A stretch of 47,951 bases of DNA from positions 1 through 47,951 of the forward strand of contig VBDZ01000010.1 in NCBI GenBank assembly GCA_005881215.1, given 5' to 3'. Under the pieces are notes generated by a model. It worked only from the letters and a program-made list of their open reading frames with translations. It searched no databases and had not been told where the DNA came from. Within the stretch, counting starts at the first letter, position 1. The number at the start of each line of letters is the position of its first letter. Below are positions 1 to 7,822 of this stretch, piece by piece. Origin of the DNA: Chloroflexota bacterium (GTDB taxonomy: Bacteria; Chloroflexota; Dormibacteria; CF-121). The translations under genes and the position numbers were made by a program.

Positions 1-457
1 CGCCTTGCGGGTATTGCTCGCCGCCGCCAGCTTCGGGGCCGGCGTCTTGCTTCTTCGCGCTGGTCGCCATCGCCTTTTCGGCTTGCGCGACGTGCGCCTC
101 AGCGTTGGTGGCCTGCGGCCTCGGCGCCTCCGCGGCAGGCGCCTTTCCTTTTTGCTCCGGTTCGCCGGCTTCGGGCTGCGCCTTTGGTGCGGCCGGCTTC
201 TCAGCCTGCGACGAAGCCTCGCCGTCGCCACCAATCTCGGCGATGACGGCACCGATCGGTGCGCTCTCGCCTTCGGGGACGACGATCTTGCTCAGCTTGC
301 CTGAGGCATACGCCTCCACCTCGATGTTGGCCTTGTCGCTCTCGATCTCGACCAGCGGCTCGCCCTTTTTGACCTCTTCGCCTTCTTTCTTCAGCCAGCG
401 CAGGATCTTGCCGGTCTCCATCGAGTCCGACAGGCGCGGCATCTGGACGTTGGCCAT
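1..457 (-). CDS. pdhC: Dihydrolipoamide acyltransferase (E2) of pyruvate dehydrogenase, N-terminal part
   Basis: E2 subunit of a 2-oxo acid dehydrogenase complex, which carries the acyl group from E1 on a swinging lipoyl arm. Only about 152 residues lie in the window. They show one complete lipoyl domain (about residues 1-78) beginning MANVQMPRLSDSMETGKI, with the lipoylated lysine in the ESDKA motif, then an Ala/Pro/Glu/Lys-rich flexible linker. The catalytic domain lies beyond the left edge. The ATG at 457 is 13 nt downstream of the E1beta stop, so E1alpha, E1beta and E2 form one operon. The neighbouring E1 genes favour a pyruvate complex, but a branched-chain 2-oxo acid complex cannot be excluded. 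Confidence 0.9.
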   Translation of the reverse strand, partial: MANVQMPRLSDSMETGKILRWLKKEGEEVKKGEPLVEIESDKANIEVEAYASGKLSKIVVPEGESAPIGAVIAEIGGDGEASSQAEKPAAPKAQPEAGEPEQKGKAPAAEAPRPQATNAEAHVAQAEKAMATSAKKQDAGPEAGGGEQYPQG

Positions 458-470
458 CGGCGCCGGCCTC

Positions 471-1451
471 TTAGTTCTTTCCGAGCATGGCCCTGGCGGT
501 TACGACCACGTCGGCCTTGCCGGGGAAGGCAATCTTCTCCAGCCGCTTGTTGTAGGGCGCTGGGACTTCCGCGGCGCCGATTCGGGCGACCGGGGCATCG
601 AGGTAGTCGAACGCTTCCTCATAGACGCGGCTGGCGATCTCCGCGCCCACGCCATAGGAGCGCCAGCCTTCCTCGACGGTGATCAGCCGGCTCGTCTTCT
701 TCACCGACTCGATCACGGGGGCCATGTCGAGCGGACGCAACGCCCGCATATCGACCACTTCGGCGCTGATGCCCCCCTTCTCGAGCTCGGCGGCGGCGTC
801 CATGGCGACGATCAGCATCCGCGAATGCGCGCAGATGGTGATGTCGTCGCCGGATCGCTTGACGTCGTTCTTGTCCAGCGGCACCAGATGCTCACCGTCG
901 GGCACCTCGCCCTTGACGGCGTAGGTACCTTCGTTCTCCACGAACATCACCGGATTGTCGTCGCGAATCGCCGACTTCAGCATGCCCTTGGCGTCGGCGG
1001 GAGTGCCCGGGGCAACGACTTTCAGCCCGGGAACGTGGGCGAACCAGTTCTCATGGCTGTGCGAGTGTTGGGCACCCAGCTGATGGCCGCCGCCCCCGGG
1101 CGTCCGGATCACCAGTGGTACCTTCGTCCCGCCGCCAAACATGTAGCGGATGTGGGCCGCGGCGTTGACCACCTGGTCCATCGCCACCATGATGAAGTTG
1201 ACGGTCATCATCTCGGCCACCGGGCGAAGCCCGGACATCGCGGCGCCGATGGCGGTCCCGATAATGATTTCTTCGGCGATCGGGGTGTCGAGCACCCGCT
1301 TTTCCCCGAACTCCTTCCACAAGCCGCGCGTAACCTTGAATGAGCCGTCGTAAAGGCCGATGTCCTCGCCGAGCAGGAACACCGATTCGTCGCGCTTCAT
1401 CTCCTCGCGCAATGCCTGGTTGAGGGCGTCGCGCATGGTTAGGACGGGCAT
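471..1451 (-). CDS. pdhB: Pyruvate dehydrogenase E1 component, beta subunit
   Basis: Beta subunit of the heterotetrameric thiamine-diphosphate E1 enzyme, 326 aa, usual length for the family. The N-terminus MPVLTMRDALNQALREEM and the GEDIG motif are typical of transketolase-like E1beta, followed by DTPIAEEIIIGTAIGAA and the C-terminal transketolase domain. The ATG at 1451 shares its A with the TGA stop of E1alpha (TGATG), so the two subunits are translationally coupled. The open frame runs further upstream inside pdhA, but that extension is not E1beta-like. It acts with E1alpha and E2 to make acetyl-CoA from pyruvate. Confidence 0.93.
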   Translation of the reverse strand: MPVLTMRDALNQALREEMKRDESVFLLGEDIGLYDGSFKVTRGLWKEFGEKRVLDTPIAEEIIIGTAIGAAMSGLRPVAEMMTVNFIMVAMDQVVNAAAHIRYMFGGGTKVPLVIRTPGGGGHQLGAQHSHSHENWFAHVPGLKVVAPGTPADAKGMLKSAIRDDNPVMFVENEGTYAVKGEVPDGEHLVPLDKNDVKRSGDDITICAHSRMLIVAMDAAAELEKGGISAEVVDMRALRPLDMAPVIESVKKTSRLITVEEGWRSYGVGAEIASRVYEEAFDYLDAPVARIGAAEVPAPYNKRLEKIAFPGKADVVVTARAMLGKN

Positions 1452-2467
1452 CAGGCGGCACCCTGGTCGGCGTAGACATCGCGATAGAGGTCCTTCGGCT
1501 CCGGTTCCGGGCTCTCCTCCGCGAATTTGACCGCGGCCTCGACCTCGGCGGTGACGTCCTCGTCGATTTTCTGGATCTCCTGGTCCGTCAGCAGCTTCTG
1601 CTGCTTCAGGTGCTCGCCCAACGTGAGGATCGGGTCGCGCCCCTGCCACTCTTTGATCTCGTCCTTGCCCCGATAGGTGTCCGGGTCGGACATCGAGTGT
1701 CCGCGATAGCGATAGGTGACGCATTCCAGCAGGCTGGGCTCGTGCTTCTCGCGGGCCTGCTCAACGAGTTGGTCAGTGATGCGGCGCACCGCCAGCACGT
1801 CCATCCCGTCCACCCGCTCGCCGGTCATGTCGTAGGCGCAGGCCTTCTTCCAGATCTCGGTGACGGCCGAGGCGCGGTTGACGGCCGTGCCCATCCCATA
1901 GAGGTTGTTGACGCAGACGAACACGATCGGCAGGCGCCAGAGCTTGGCGACGTTGAGCGACTCGTGGAAGGCGCCGATGTTGGTGGCACCATCGCCGAAG
2001 ATGCTCATCACCACCTCGTCTTTTTCCTGGTAGTTGATGGCATAGCCGGTGCCGCAGGCGATGGGCAGCGCCTGGCCGACGATGGCATAGCCGCCGTAAA
2101 ACCGATGCTCCTGGCTGAACAGGTGCATCGAGCCCCCGCGACCGCGTGAGGTGCCGGTTTCCTTGCCGAAGAGCTCGGCCATCACGGCGTTGGGCTCGAT
2201 CCCCTTGGCGATGGCGTGGCCATGCTCTCGGTAGGTGCTGTAGACGTAGTCGTCCGGCCGTAAGGAGGAGATCGTTCCGACGATCGTCGCCTCCTCGCCG
2301 ATATTGAGGTGGCAGAAGCCGCCAATCTTGGCCGCCTGGTACATCTCGGCGGTCTTTTCCTCGAACCGGCGGACCAGCAGCATCTCCCGGTAGAGCCGGA
2401 GCAGGGCCGGCTTGTCCGAAAGCGTGCCCCTCGGTTTGCTTTCGGTGGGTCGCTGCTCGACCTTCAT
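1451..2467 (-). CDS. pdhA: Pyruvate dehydrogenase E1 component, alpha subunit
   Basis: Alpha subunit of E1, 338 aa, which decarboxylates pyruvate on thiamine diphosphate. The ThDP motif is plain: GDGATNIGAFHESLN closing with VCVNN. The YRYRGHSMSDPDTYR stretch is the phosphorylation-loop segment of E1alpha. The ATG at 2467 is preceded by a good AGGAG site (2473-2477, 5 nt spacing) and a candidate -10 box further up. First gene of the pdhA-pdhB-pdhC operon. Pyruvate versus branched-chain 2-oxo acid specificity cannot be proved from sequence alone. Confidence 0.93.
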   Translation of the reverse strand: MKVEQRPTESKPRGTLSDKPALLRLYREMLLVRRFEEKTAEMYQAAKIGGFCHLNIGEEATIVGTISSLRPDDYVYSTYREHGHAIAKGIEPNAVMAELFGKETGTSRGRGGSMHLFSQEHRFYGGYAIVGQALPIACGTGYAINYQEKDEVVMSIFGDGATNIGAFHESLNVAKLWRLPIVFVCVNNLYGMGTAVNRASAVTEIWKKACAYDMTGERVDGMDVLAVRRITDQLVEQAREKHEPSLLECVTYRYRGHSMSDPDTYRGKDEIKEWQGRDPILTLGEHLKQQKLLTDQEIQKIDEDVTAEVEAAVKFAEESPEPEPKDLYRDVYADQGAA

Positions 2468-2515
2468 GATGGCTCCTGGAATAGGAATGGCTGGACGCGT
2501 TGCAAAATCGCTTCT

Positions 2516-2521
2516 ATTGTA
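2516..2521 (-). promoter_or_regulatory. Candidate -10 box of the pdh operon
   Basis: TACAAT reads on the minus strand 49 nt before the pdhA start, in an A+T-rich pocket that contrasts with the GC-rich surroundings. I see no convincing -35. The leader is about 40 nt and ends in the AGGAG ribosome-binding site at 2473-2477. Confidence 0.5.
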
Positions 2522-2559
2522 TCTATCGAAGATTTTTATGGATGCCTGCCCGACGATAG

Positions 2560-2958
2560 CTACGAGCGGCTTTCCCCGTTGGGCGAGTACCCCTTTTGGG
2601 CGTGGCGGGCGGTGACGACCGTCTTGATGTTGCCCCGGACGTTGAAGTCACCGACGACCTCGATGGAGCGCGGGTCGAGCAGGCTGACCAGGTCGTCCAG
2701 AATCCGGTTGACCGCCGTCTCGTGGAACAGCTCCTGGTCGCGGAACTTGTTGATATAGAGCTTGAGCGACTTCAGCTCCACCAGCTTCTGGTCCGGGATG
2801 TAGCGGATGCGAATGGTGGCGAAGTCGGGAAAGTTCGACCGGGGGCAGAGGCAGGTGAACTCCGGGATGGTGAAGTCGATCTCGTAATCGCGCTGCGGGT
2901 TGTCGTTCTCGACTGCTTCCAGCGTCGACTCCGCGATCATCTTGGCGCCGTATTTCAT
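2560..2958 (-). CDS. queF: NADPH-dependent 7-cyano-7-deazaguanine (preQ0) reductase
   Basis: Reduces preQ0 to preQ1 in queuosine biosynthesis. 132 aa, the short single-domain QueF type. The catalytic Cys is in CLCPRSNFPDF (about C38) with the Asp of PDF (D45), and the substrate-binding LFHE pair is at H79-E80. The ATG at 2958 (MKYGAKM) was chosen because it has a GGTAGGA-like site and lies just past the stop of the upstream transporter gene; a longer open frame would overlap that gene. Together with the yhhQ-like gene it forms a two-gene queuosine unit, suggesting that the cell both imports and reduces the precursor. Confidence 0.93.
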   Translation of the reverse strand: MKYGAKMIAESTLEAVENDNPQRDYEIDFTIPEFTCLCPRSNFPDFATIRIRYIPDQKLVELKSLKLYINKFRDQELFHETAVNRILDDLVSLLDPRSIEVVGDFNVRGNIKTVVTARHAQKGYSPNGESRS

Positions 2959-2995
2959 GGCGTCAATCCTACCGGTGGCGGGTCGAGCTGGAGTC

Positions 2996-3691
2996 TTATC
3001 CGCCGGCGAGCCGAAAAGGATTGAAGTCGGTGCCGATATCGAATGGATCCTGGCGCTCCCGTCGCTTGAGAAACGCAACGACGGCGTAGGTCAGCGGCGT
3101 GGCCACAATTTCATAGGCCGTCTTGAACGCCCATTGATAAAGGATGGTGCGCAGCAGGATGCCGCCGGGGAGAACACCGGCGAAGGCGATCGTGATAAAG
3201 ATCGCCGAGTCGACGCCCTGGCCGATCAGGGTGGAGCTGATGGTTCGGCTCCATAGCCAGCGACCCTGGGTCGCGACCTTGAGCCGTGCCATCACGAAGG
3301 AGTTGAGAAATTCGCCCGCGACGTAGGCGATGAAGGATGCCACCAGCAGTCTCGGGGTGAAGCCGAGGATGCGATCAAAGGCGGCCTGGTCGCCGGGTCT
3401 CCAGGCGCCCGACGCACCCGGGAGCGCACCGGCCGCCACGATGAACAGCACAAAAATCAGGTTGCTGGCAAAACCAAGCCAGATGACGCGTCGCGCCGCG
3501 GCGTAGCCATAGACCTCGGTCAAGACGTCGCCGAACAGGTAGGACAGGGGGAAGACGATGACAGCGGCCGGCAACGTCCACGGGCCGAAGGCGACGAGCT
3601 TGACCGCAATCAGATTCGATGTCAGGAGGACGGTCACAAACAACGCGCTCACGACCAGGAGCAGGGGAGAGGTCCGTGGCGCCGTCGGCAC
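2996..3691 (-). CDS. yhhQ: Queuosine precursor transporter, YhhQ/VUT (DUF165) family
   Basis: Integral membrane protein of 231 aa with about six hydrophobic helices. The family motifs SNLIAVKLV near the N-terminus, YLFGDVLTEVYGY, and a late GQGVDSAIFITIAF segment identify it as the preQ0/preQ1 uptake protein. It ends 37 nt upstream of queF on the same strand, so the pair is probably co-transcribed. The family is well linked to queuosine salvage; which precursor is carried here is not visible. Confidence 0.9.
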   Translation of the reverse strand: MPTAPRTSPLLLVVSALFVTVLLTSNLIAVKLVAFGPWTLPAAVIVFPLSYLFGDVLTEVYGYAAARRVIWLGFASNLIFVLFIVAAGALPGASGAWRPGDQAAFDRILGFTPRLLVASFIAYVAGEFLNSFVMARLKVATQGRWLWSRTISSTLIGQGVDSAIFITIAFAGVLPGGILLRTILYQWAFKTAYEIVATPLTYAVVAFLKRRERQDPFDIGTDFNPFRLAGG

Positions 3692-3717
3692 GGCGATAGT
3701 CTACGGTCGCCGCCCCA

Positions 3718-4770
3718 TCACGACGTCACGGTGAAGGCGATCCCCGAGTGGGTCGCGCTGCCGTCGCCATTGATCAGCTGAATGGTGTAGTCCGCCACCA
3801 TGCGTCCGGCGGGAACCTTGACCGTCAGCGTCGATGCGTTGACCAGCGTCGCGGCCAGCCCGTCGAAGGCGCCCACCTGGCTGGCGACCGGATTGAATCG
3901 AACGCGCAGCACTGGCCCGGCGACAAAGCCGCTTCCCCGGATGGTGACCACCGTGTCGTGCGCCGTCGACGCCCGCGAGGGGCTGACGGACTGGATGCTG
4001 AGCCCCGCCGCCGGTGTGCTGGTGCTGTCCGTGCCGCGCAGCACCAGGTTGGAGGGCATCGGCGCCAGCGGCAGCAGGATGCCAGGCTGGCCGCGCCATT
4101 GTGCGATGTCGGCCGCCGCCTGGGTGATCGGCAGGGCGATACCGGTGCGGATGACGACGCCCATGACGCGCGCCCCCGGCCCGACGATCGGCCCGCCCAG
4201 GTTTCCGGGCACCTGATCGACCTTTAGGACCAGGGTGGTTTCCGTGGGATCGGTAACCACGGCCGGTGTGGTCGGTTGGAGATTCTCGATCTTGGGACTG
4301 GCCAGGAGCACCACGGGATCGTTGGGCTGCAGGCTTGCCGGATTCCCCAACGTCAGGGGGGTGGCGAAGACCGGGGTGCGCACCAGCGCGAGGCCCTGCG
4401 CCGCATCGATGCCCATCACGCGGACCGAGTGCATGCCCGCGGTGTTGTCCACCAGGCGGAGGCTGGCGCTGCCGCTGACCAGGCTTGCCGCGGTCACGAA
4501 GTCCCCCTGGGCATCGATCAGGAATGCCGTGCCGAAGGTGTGGTCATTGACGATCGTCATCACGCCGTCGAGGGCACGGTCGCGCTCGTCGGGCAGCAGC
4601 ACCGCGGCGGGCGGGGCGGTGCGCATCGGCGTGGGTCGGGGCGTTGCGGCAGGCCGCGCGGTCAGTCGCTGAGCGGCTGCCGGGATCAGGGCGACAAGGC
4701 TCATCAGCACCAGGGTGCTGACGAGCGCCGTCAGCAGCTGCTCCTGCCGTCCTTTCGGGATTCGGATCAC
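3718..4770 (-). CDS. Secreted trypsin-fold pseudo-protease with C-terminal IPT/TIG-like domain
   Basis: 350 aa from a GTG start. A hydrophobic segment at residues 11-34 is a signal peptide or anchor, followed by a Pro/Thr-rich linker (38-60). Residues 70-215 follow the HtrA/trypsin layout, with strands GTAFLIDAQGDFVTAASLV, GLALVRT and GNLGGPIVGPG. All three catalytic positions are lost: the His position in TAA(H) is Ser96, the Asp position before LALV is Gly126, and the Ser of GNSGG is Leu191. Residues 250-350 resemble an IPT/TIG immunoglobulin-like domain (SIQSVSPSRASTAHDTVV, then IRGSGF). Likely a non-enzymatic extracytoplasmic binding protein. Role unknown. Confidence 0.75.
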   Translation of the reverse strand: MIRIPKGRQEQLLTALVSTLVLMSLVALIPAAAQRLTARPAATPRPTPMRTAPPAAVLLPDERDRALDGVMTIVNDHTFGTAFLIDAQGDFVTAASLVSGSASLRLVDNTAGMHSVRVMGIDAAQGLALVRTPVFATPLTLGNPASLQPNDPVVLLASPKIENLQPTTPAVVTDPTETTLVLKVDQVPGNLGGPIVGPGARVMGVVIRTGIALPITQAAADIAQWRGQPGILLPLAPMPSNLVLRGTDSTSTPAAGLSIQSVSPSRASTAHDTVVTIRGSGFVAGPVLRVRFNPVASQVGAFDGLAATLVNASTLTVKVPAGRMVADYTIQLINGDGSATHSGIAFTVTS

Positions 4771-4799
4771 ACCCCTTCAACGAAGGATCGCCGCCCTTT

Positions 4800-4827
4800 C
4801 TTGAAGGCTCAAGCTTTCGTATACATT
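4800..4827 (+). promoter_or_regulatory. Promoter of the MshC-like gene with inverted repeat
   Basis: A TATACATT stretch (-10 region, 4820-4827) ends 7 nt before the ATG at 4835, so the mRNA has almost no leader. Just upstream is the inverted repeat CTTGA-AGGC-TCAAG (4800-4813), which could be an operator or part of the -35 region (TTGAAG at 4801). Confidence 0.45.
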
Positions 4828-4834
4828 CATCACG

Positions 4835-6034
4835 ATGCGGCTGCGGAATACCGAAACGGACGCGGTGCAGCCGCTGGAGCCCGGCGATCGCCCGGTCGGG
4901 TTGTACGTCTGCGGGATCACGCCCTACGACACCACCCACCTCGGCCACGCCTTTACCTACGTCGTTTTCGATGTCCTGGTGCGCACCCTGCGGGCTTCGG
5001 GCCAACCCGTCCGCTACGTGCAGAACGTGACCGACATCGATGACGACATCATTCGGCGGGCTCGCGAGCTGGGGACCACCTGGGAGCATCTGGCGGCAAA
5101 GGAAACGGCCCTCTATGAGGCCGACATGGCCGCCCTCAACGTGCTCGCGCCCGACGTGTTTCCCCGGGCCAGTCAGACCATCCCAAAGATCACCGAGCTC
5201 ATCCGTCGGCTCGAGGCGCAGGGTCACGCCTACCAGCGCGACGGCAACGTCTACTTCCGGGTGGGGAGCGTCACGGACTATGGGCGGCTGAGCCGGCTGA
5301 GCCGCGAGCAGATGGTGAAACTGTCGGCGGAGCGTGGCGCGGATCCCAACGATCCGCGCAAGCAGGACCCACTGGATTTCATCCTGTGGCAGGCGAGCGC
5401 CGCCCCCGAACCCTGCTGGCCCAGCCCCTGGGGCGACGGGCGCCCCGGCTGGCACATCGAATGCTCGGCGATGGCGCTCGAAAACCTCGGCAAGCAGGTC
5501 GATGTGCACGGCGGCGGCGCCGACCTGATCTTTCCGCATCACGACAGCGAAATCGCCCAATCCGAAGCGGCGACCGGGGTGCGTCCCTTCGCCCGCATTT
5601 GGGCTCATGTCGGCATGCTTCGCTACCAGGGCGAAAAGATGAGCAAGTCATTGCGCAACCTGGTGCTGGTGCGCGACCTGCTGCAGCGGTACGACGCCGA
5701 CAGCATCCGGGTGTTGCTGCTTCGCCACCACTATCGCGAAGCCTGGGCCTACACCGAGGATAAGCTCGACGATGCCGCCGCCTGGACGCGGCGCCTGCAG
5801 GAGGCGGCTCGCGGTTCGCGGCCGGCGGCGGCTCCACGCGACCTTGCTGTCCGGGCTGCCCTGGAGGACGACCTCGACAGCCCTCGGGCGCTGCGCCTGC
5901 TCGAAGAATCCATCGGCCGTGGGGACGAGAGCTGGCGGGATGGCGCCGCGATCCTGGGGCTCCGATTAGACGGGCGCCAGCTGCCGGAGGGAGAAATGAA
6001 AAAGGCGCTCGGGTGGCGAGCGCCTTTCTCTTAA
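4835..6034 (+). CDS. Cysteine ligase of the MshC/cysteinyl-tRNA synthetase family (MshC-like)
   Basis: Class I synthetase-fold enzyme of 399 aa. It joins cysteine either to GlcN-inositol in mycothiol synthesis (MshC) or to tRNA (CysRS). Features favouring MshC: the signature CGITPYDTTHLGHAFTY in place of the CysRS CGPTVYD type, YVQNVTDIDDD, GRPGWHIECSAMA, HHYREAWAYT after GEKMSKS, and no C-terminal anticodon-binding domain (CysRS is usually about 460 aa or more). One CysRS-like trait is HHDSEIAQSE, where many MshC proteins differ. The zinc ligands (Cys in YVCG, Cys in HIECS, His and Glu in the HH motif) are kept. A single-gene call is unsafe without checking for a second cysS elsewhere. A terminator hairpin lies in the last codons. 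Confidence 0.75.
   Translation: MRLRNTETDAVQPLEPGDRPVGLYVCGITPYDTTHLGHAFTYVVFDVLVRTLRASGQPVRYVQNVTDIDDDIIRRARELGTTWEHLAAKETALYEADMAALNVLAPDVFPRASQTIPKITELIRRLEAQGHAYQRDGNVYFRVGSVTDYGRLSRLSREQMVKLSAERGADPNDPRKQDPLDFILWQASAAPEPCWPSPWGDGRPGWHIECSAMALENLGKQVDVHGGGADLIFPHHDSEIAQSEAATGVRPFARIWAHVGMLRYQGEKMSKSLRNLVLVRDLLQRYDADSIRVLLLRHHYREAWAYTEDKLDDAAAWTRRLQEAARGSRPAAAPRDLAVRAALEDDLDSPRALRLLEESIGRGDESWRDGAAILGLRLDGRQLPEGEMKKALGWRAPFS
6004..6032 (+). terminator. Rho-independent terminator inside the end of the MshC-like gene
   Basis: GGCGCTC (6004-6010), a 7-nt loop, GAGCGCC (6018-6024), then TTTCTCTT. The stem lies before the TAA stop at 6032-6034, so the final residues (KALGWRAPFS) are encoded by the terminator itself. 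Confidence 0.7.
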
Positions 6035-6080
6035 TGGGGGAGGGAAAGCTAACGATGTTCGCGCCCCAGTGACGGCGGAC

Positions 6081-6509
6081 CTACGCCGTCTTGTTGGTGC
6101 GGTGAACGCGCGGTAACCCGGGCGGCGGAAAGGGAGGCAGATCAGCCGCGCCGCGCCGCTCCAGCTGCTCCCGCAGGGCGACGGTCTCGGCCACCAGCCG
6201 TTCGACATCGATCGTCATACAAGCCGGCCGATAGGGCTCCAACTTGCTGAGCCCGTGGCCAAGCTTGGCGACGGCGCCCCGCCAGTTTCCACGCCGCCAG
6301 TGATAAAAGCCGACCCCAACCTGCAGGATGCCCTGGTAGAGGTAGCGGACCGCGTCCGGCTCCTTGATCCAGATGGCTTCCAGCGTTTCATGCTGTTCGA
6401 AAAACTCCTGGCGGTTGAACTGCTCGATACCTTCGAGCAGTCCGGGAGGCGGCGGATCGTCGCAGCGTGCGGTTCGGGCGGGCGCCGTCTTTTTGAGTCG
6501 GACGGTCAC
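6081..6509 (-). CDS. DUF309 domain protein
   Basis: 142 aa, mostly alpha-helical. The DUF309 hallmark FNRQEFFEQHETLEAIW is at about residues 30-47, followed by the helix LYQGILQVGVGFYHWRRGN. The family is widespread and of unknown biochemical function; the conserved E/H residues have suggested metal binding, but that is not established. Its ATG overlaps the stop of the upstream histidine-kinase-like gene by 4 nt (ATGA), so the two are translationally coupled. Confidence 0.88.
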   Translation of the reverse strand: MTVRLKKTAPARTARCDDPPPPGLLEGIEQFNRQEFFEQHETLEAIWIKEPDAVRYLYQGILQVGVGFYHWRRGNWRGAVAKLGHGLSKLEPYRPACMTIDVERLVAETVALREQLERRGAADLPPFPPPGLPRVHRTNKTA

Positions 6510-7732
6510 GCCGGCGTCTTGCCGGCAACCGCCGACGCACGCACGGTATCGCCACTGGGGGATGCCACCGGCAGCTCGAGATAAAAGGTCGTCCCCTTGC
6601 CTTCGAGGCTGTTCGCCCAGGCCCGACCTCCGTGCGCCTCGGCCACCCGCCGCAACAGGAAGAGGCCGAGGCCCTGGCCGCGCGCCGGCTGCTCATCGGC
6701 CAGCGGACTGAAGAGCTCGGCCAGCCGATCCGCGGACATGCCGGGGCCGTCGTCTTTGACGATCAGTTGGCTTCGCTCGGCACCAGACGGACGCAATCGC
6801 AGCTGCACCACCGTCGCGCTCTCGGCGTGCTGGATCACGTTGTGGAGCATTTCGTCCAGCGCCGCTTCGAGCAGCGTGGCATCGCCCCAGACCTCCGCCT
6901 GAGTGTCCAGCTGGAGCCGCAGCTCCATCCCGGCCCCGAGCAATCGCTCGCGGATCCGCTGCGCGGCGGACTGGGCGACCGCGGCCAGCGAGACGCGCAC
7001 AGTGAACGCCAGCTCGAGTGGCAGGCGGGACAACAACAACACCTGGTCCGCGACCCGCATCAGAGTCTCCGACTGCGCCGCGAGACGCTGCGCCACCTCC
7101 GGCAGCTTCTCCGGGGGAACCTCGTTCTTGCGGAGCATGTCGGCATAGCCACGCAGAATCGCGAGCGGCTCCTTGACTTCCTGGGACGCCAATCGCACGG
7201 CCGATACCGGGGTGCGCGATTGGCCGTTGGCCGGCGGCGCCTCCGGCCGCAGCCGCGACGCCAGCAGGCCGGCCACGACCAGCAGCAGGTCCTGGTCCGC
7301 ATCGGTGAAGGTGCGCGCGCCCTCACCGAGCACCGCCAGGGTGCCGATCACCTCCCGGCGGCCGTTGCGCAAGGGGGCGCCCAGGTAGCTGACGATGCCG
7401 AGCCGCTGCCGCATCGGCAGGCTCTTGTGCGGCTGGCTCCTGGTGGCGTCACGGATGTTCGTGATGCCCCCCTGCGCATCCTCTTCGACCGCCGCAAAGG
7501 TTGCCTCGAGGGGCATTCGGAAGCCCGGCTCGATGGCCGGCCCGCTCTCCACCTGGGCCGCGAGGATCTCGAGGGTATTCTCGTCGATCTTGCCGTAGAA
7601 CGCCGCCCGGGCGCCGAGCCCCTGGATCAGGCAGGCCAGCGCGCGGTCGATCAGCTCGAACAGCGGCTTGTCGAGATTGCCGACCACCAGGTGGCGGACG
7701 AGGCTGAGCGGCGGCTGGCGGTCCGAACTCAT
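6506..7732 (-). CDS. GAF-domain histidine-kinase-like protein lacking the phospho-acceptor His
   Basis: 408 aa, cytosolic. GAF-like sensor at about residues 15-160, a dimerisation helix at about 178-240, and an HATPase domain at about 270-395 with the N-box (EMLHNVIQHA), G1 (DDGPGM) and G2 (GQGLGLFLLRR). The H-box reads LASQEVKEPLAILRGYA: Gln184 stands where SHELRTPL-type kinases have the phosphorylated His. The ATP-binding half looks intact, so it may be a pseudokinase or act through a partner. No response regulator lies nearby. Coupled to the DUF309 gene by an ATGA overlap. Confidence 0.85.
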   Translation of the reverse strand: MSSDRQPPLSLVRHLVVGNLDKPLFELIDRALACLIQGLGARAAFYGKIDENTLEILAAQVESGPAIEPGFRMPLEATFAAVEEDAQGGITNIRDATRSQPHKSLPMRQRLGIVSYLGAPLRNGRREVIGTLAVLGEGARTFTDADQDLLLVVAGLLASRLRPEAPPANGQSRTPVSAVRLASQEVKEPLAILRGYADMLRKNEVPPEKLPEVAQRLAAQSETLMRVADQVLLLSRLPLELAFTVRVSLAAVAQSAAQRIRERLLGAGMELRLQLDTQAEVWGDATLLEAALDEMLHNVIQHAESATVVQLRLRPSGAERSQLIVKDDGPGMSADRLAELFSPLADEQPARGQGLGLFLLRRVAEAHGGRAWANSLEGKGTTFYLELPVASPSGDTVRASAVAGKTPA

Positions 7733-7770
7733 GAGAGGGCGCCCACGGTTATATCACGCCGCACTTTCAG

Positions 7771-7800
7771 GCTCCCACCGGGGGAGGGCAGGGTGGGGCA
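7771..7800 (+). repeat. Interspersed G-rich palindromic repeat, copy 1 (degenerate)
   Basis: CTCCCACCGGGGGAGGG followed by CAGGGTGGGG, matching the pattern of the copies at 8703, 14479 and 43250. It lies between the divergent kinase-like and PHP genes. Confidence 0.55.
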
Positions 7801-7807
7801 TACCACA

Positions 7808-7813
7808 TACAAT
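7808..7813 (+). promoter_or_regulatory. Candidate -10 box of the PHP gene
   Basis: TACAAT 9 nt before the preferred TTG start at 7823, predicting an almost leaderless mRNA. No clear -35. Confidence 0.4.
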
Positions 7814-7822
7814 GGGCGACCA

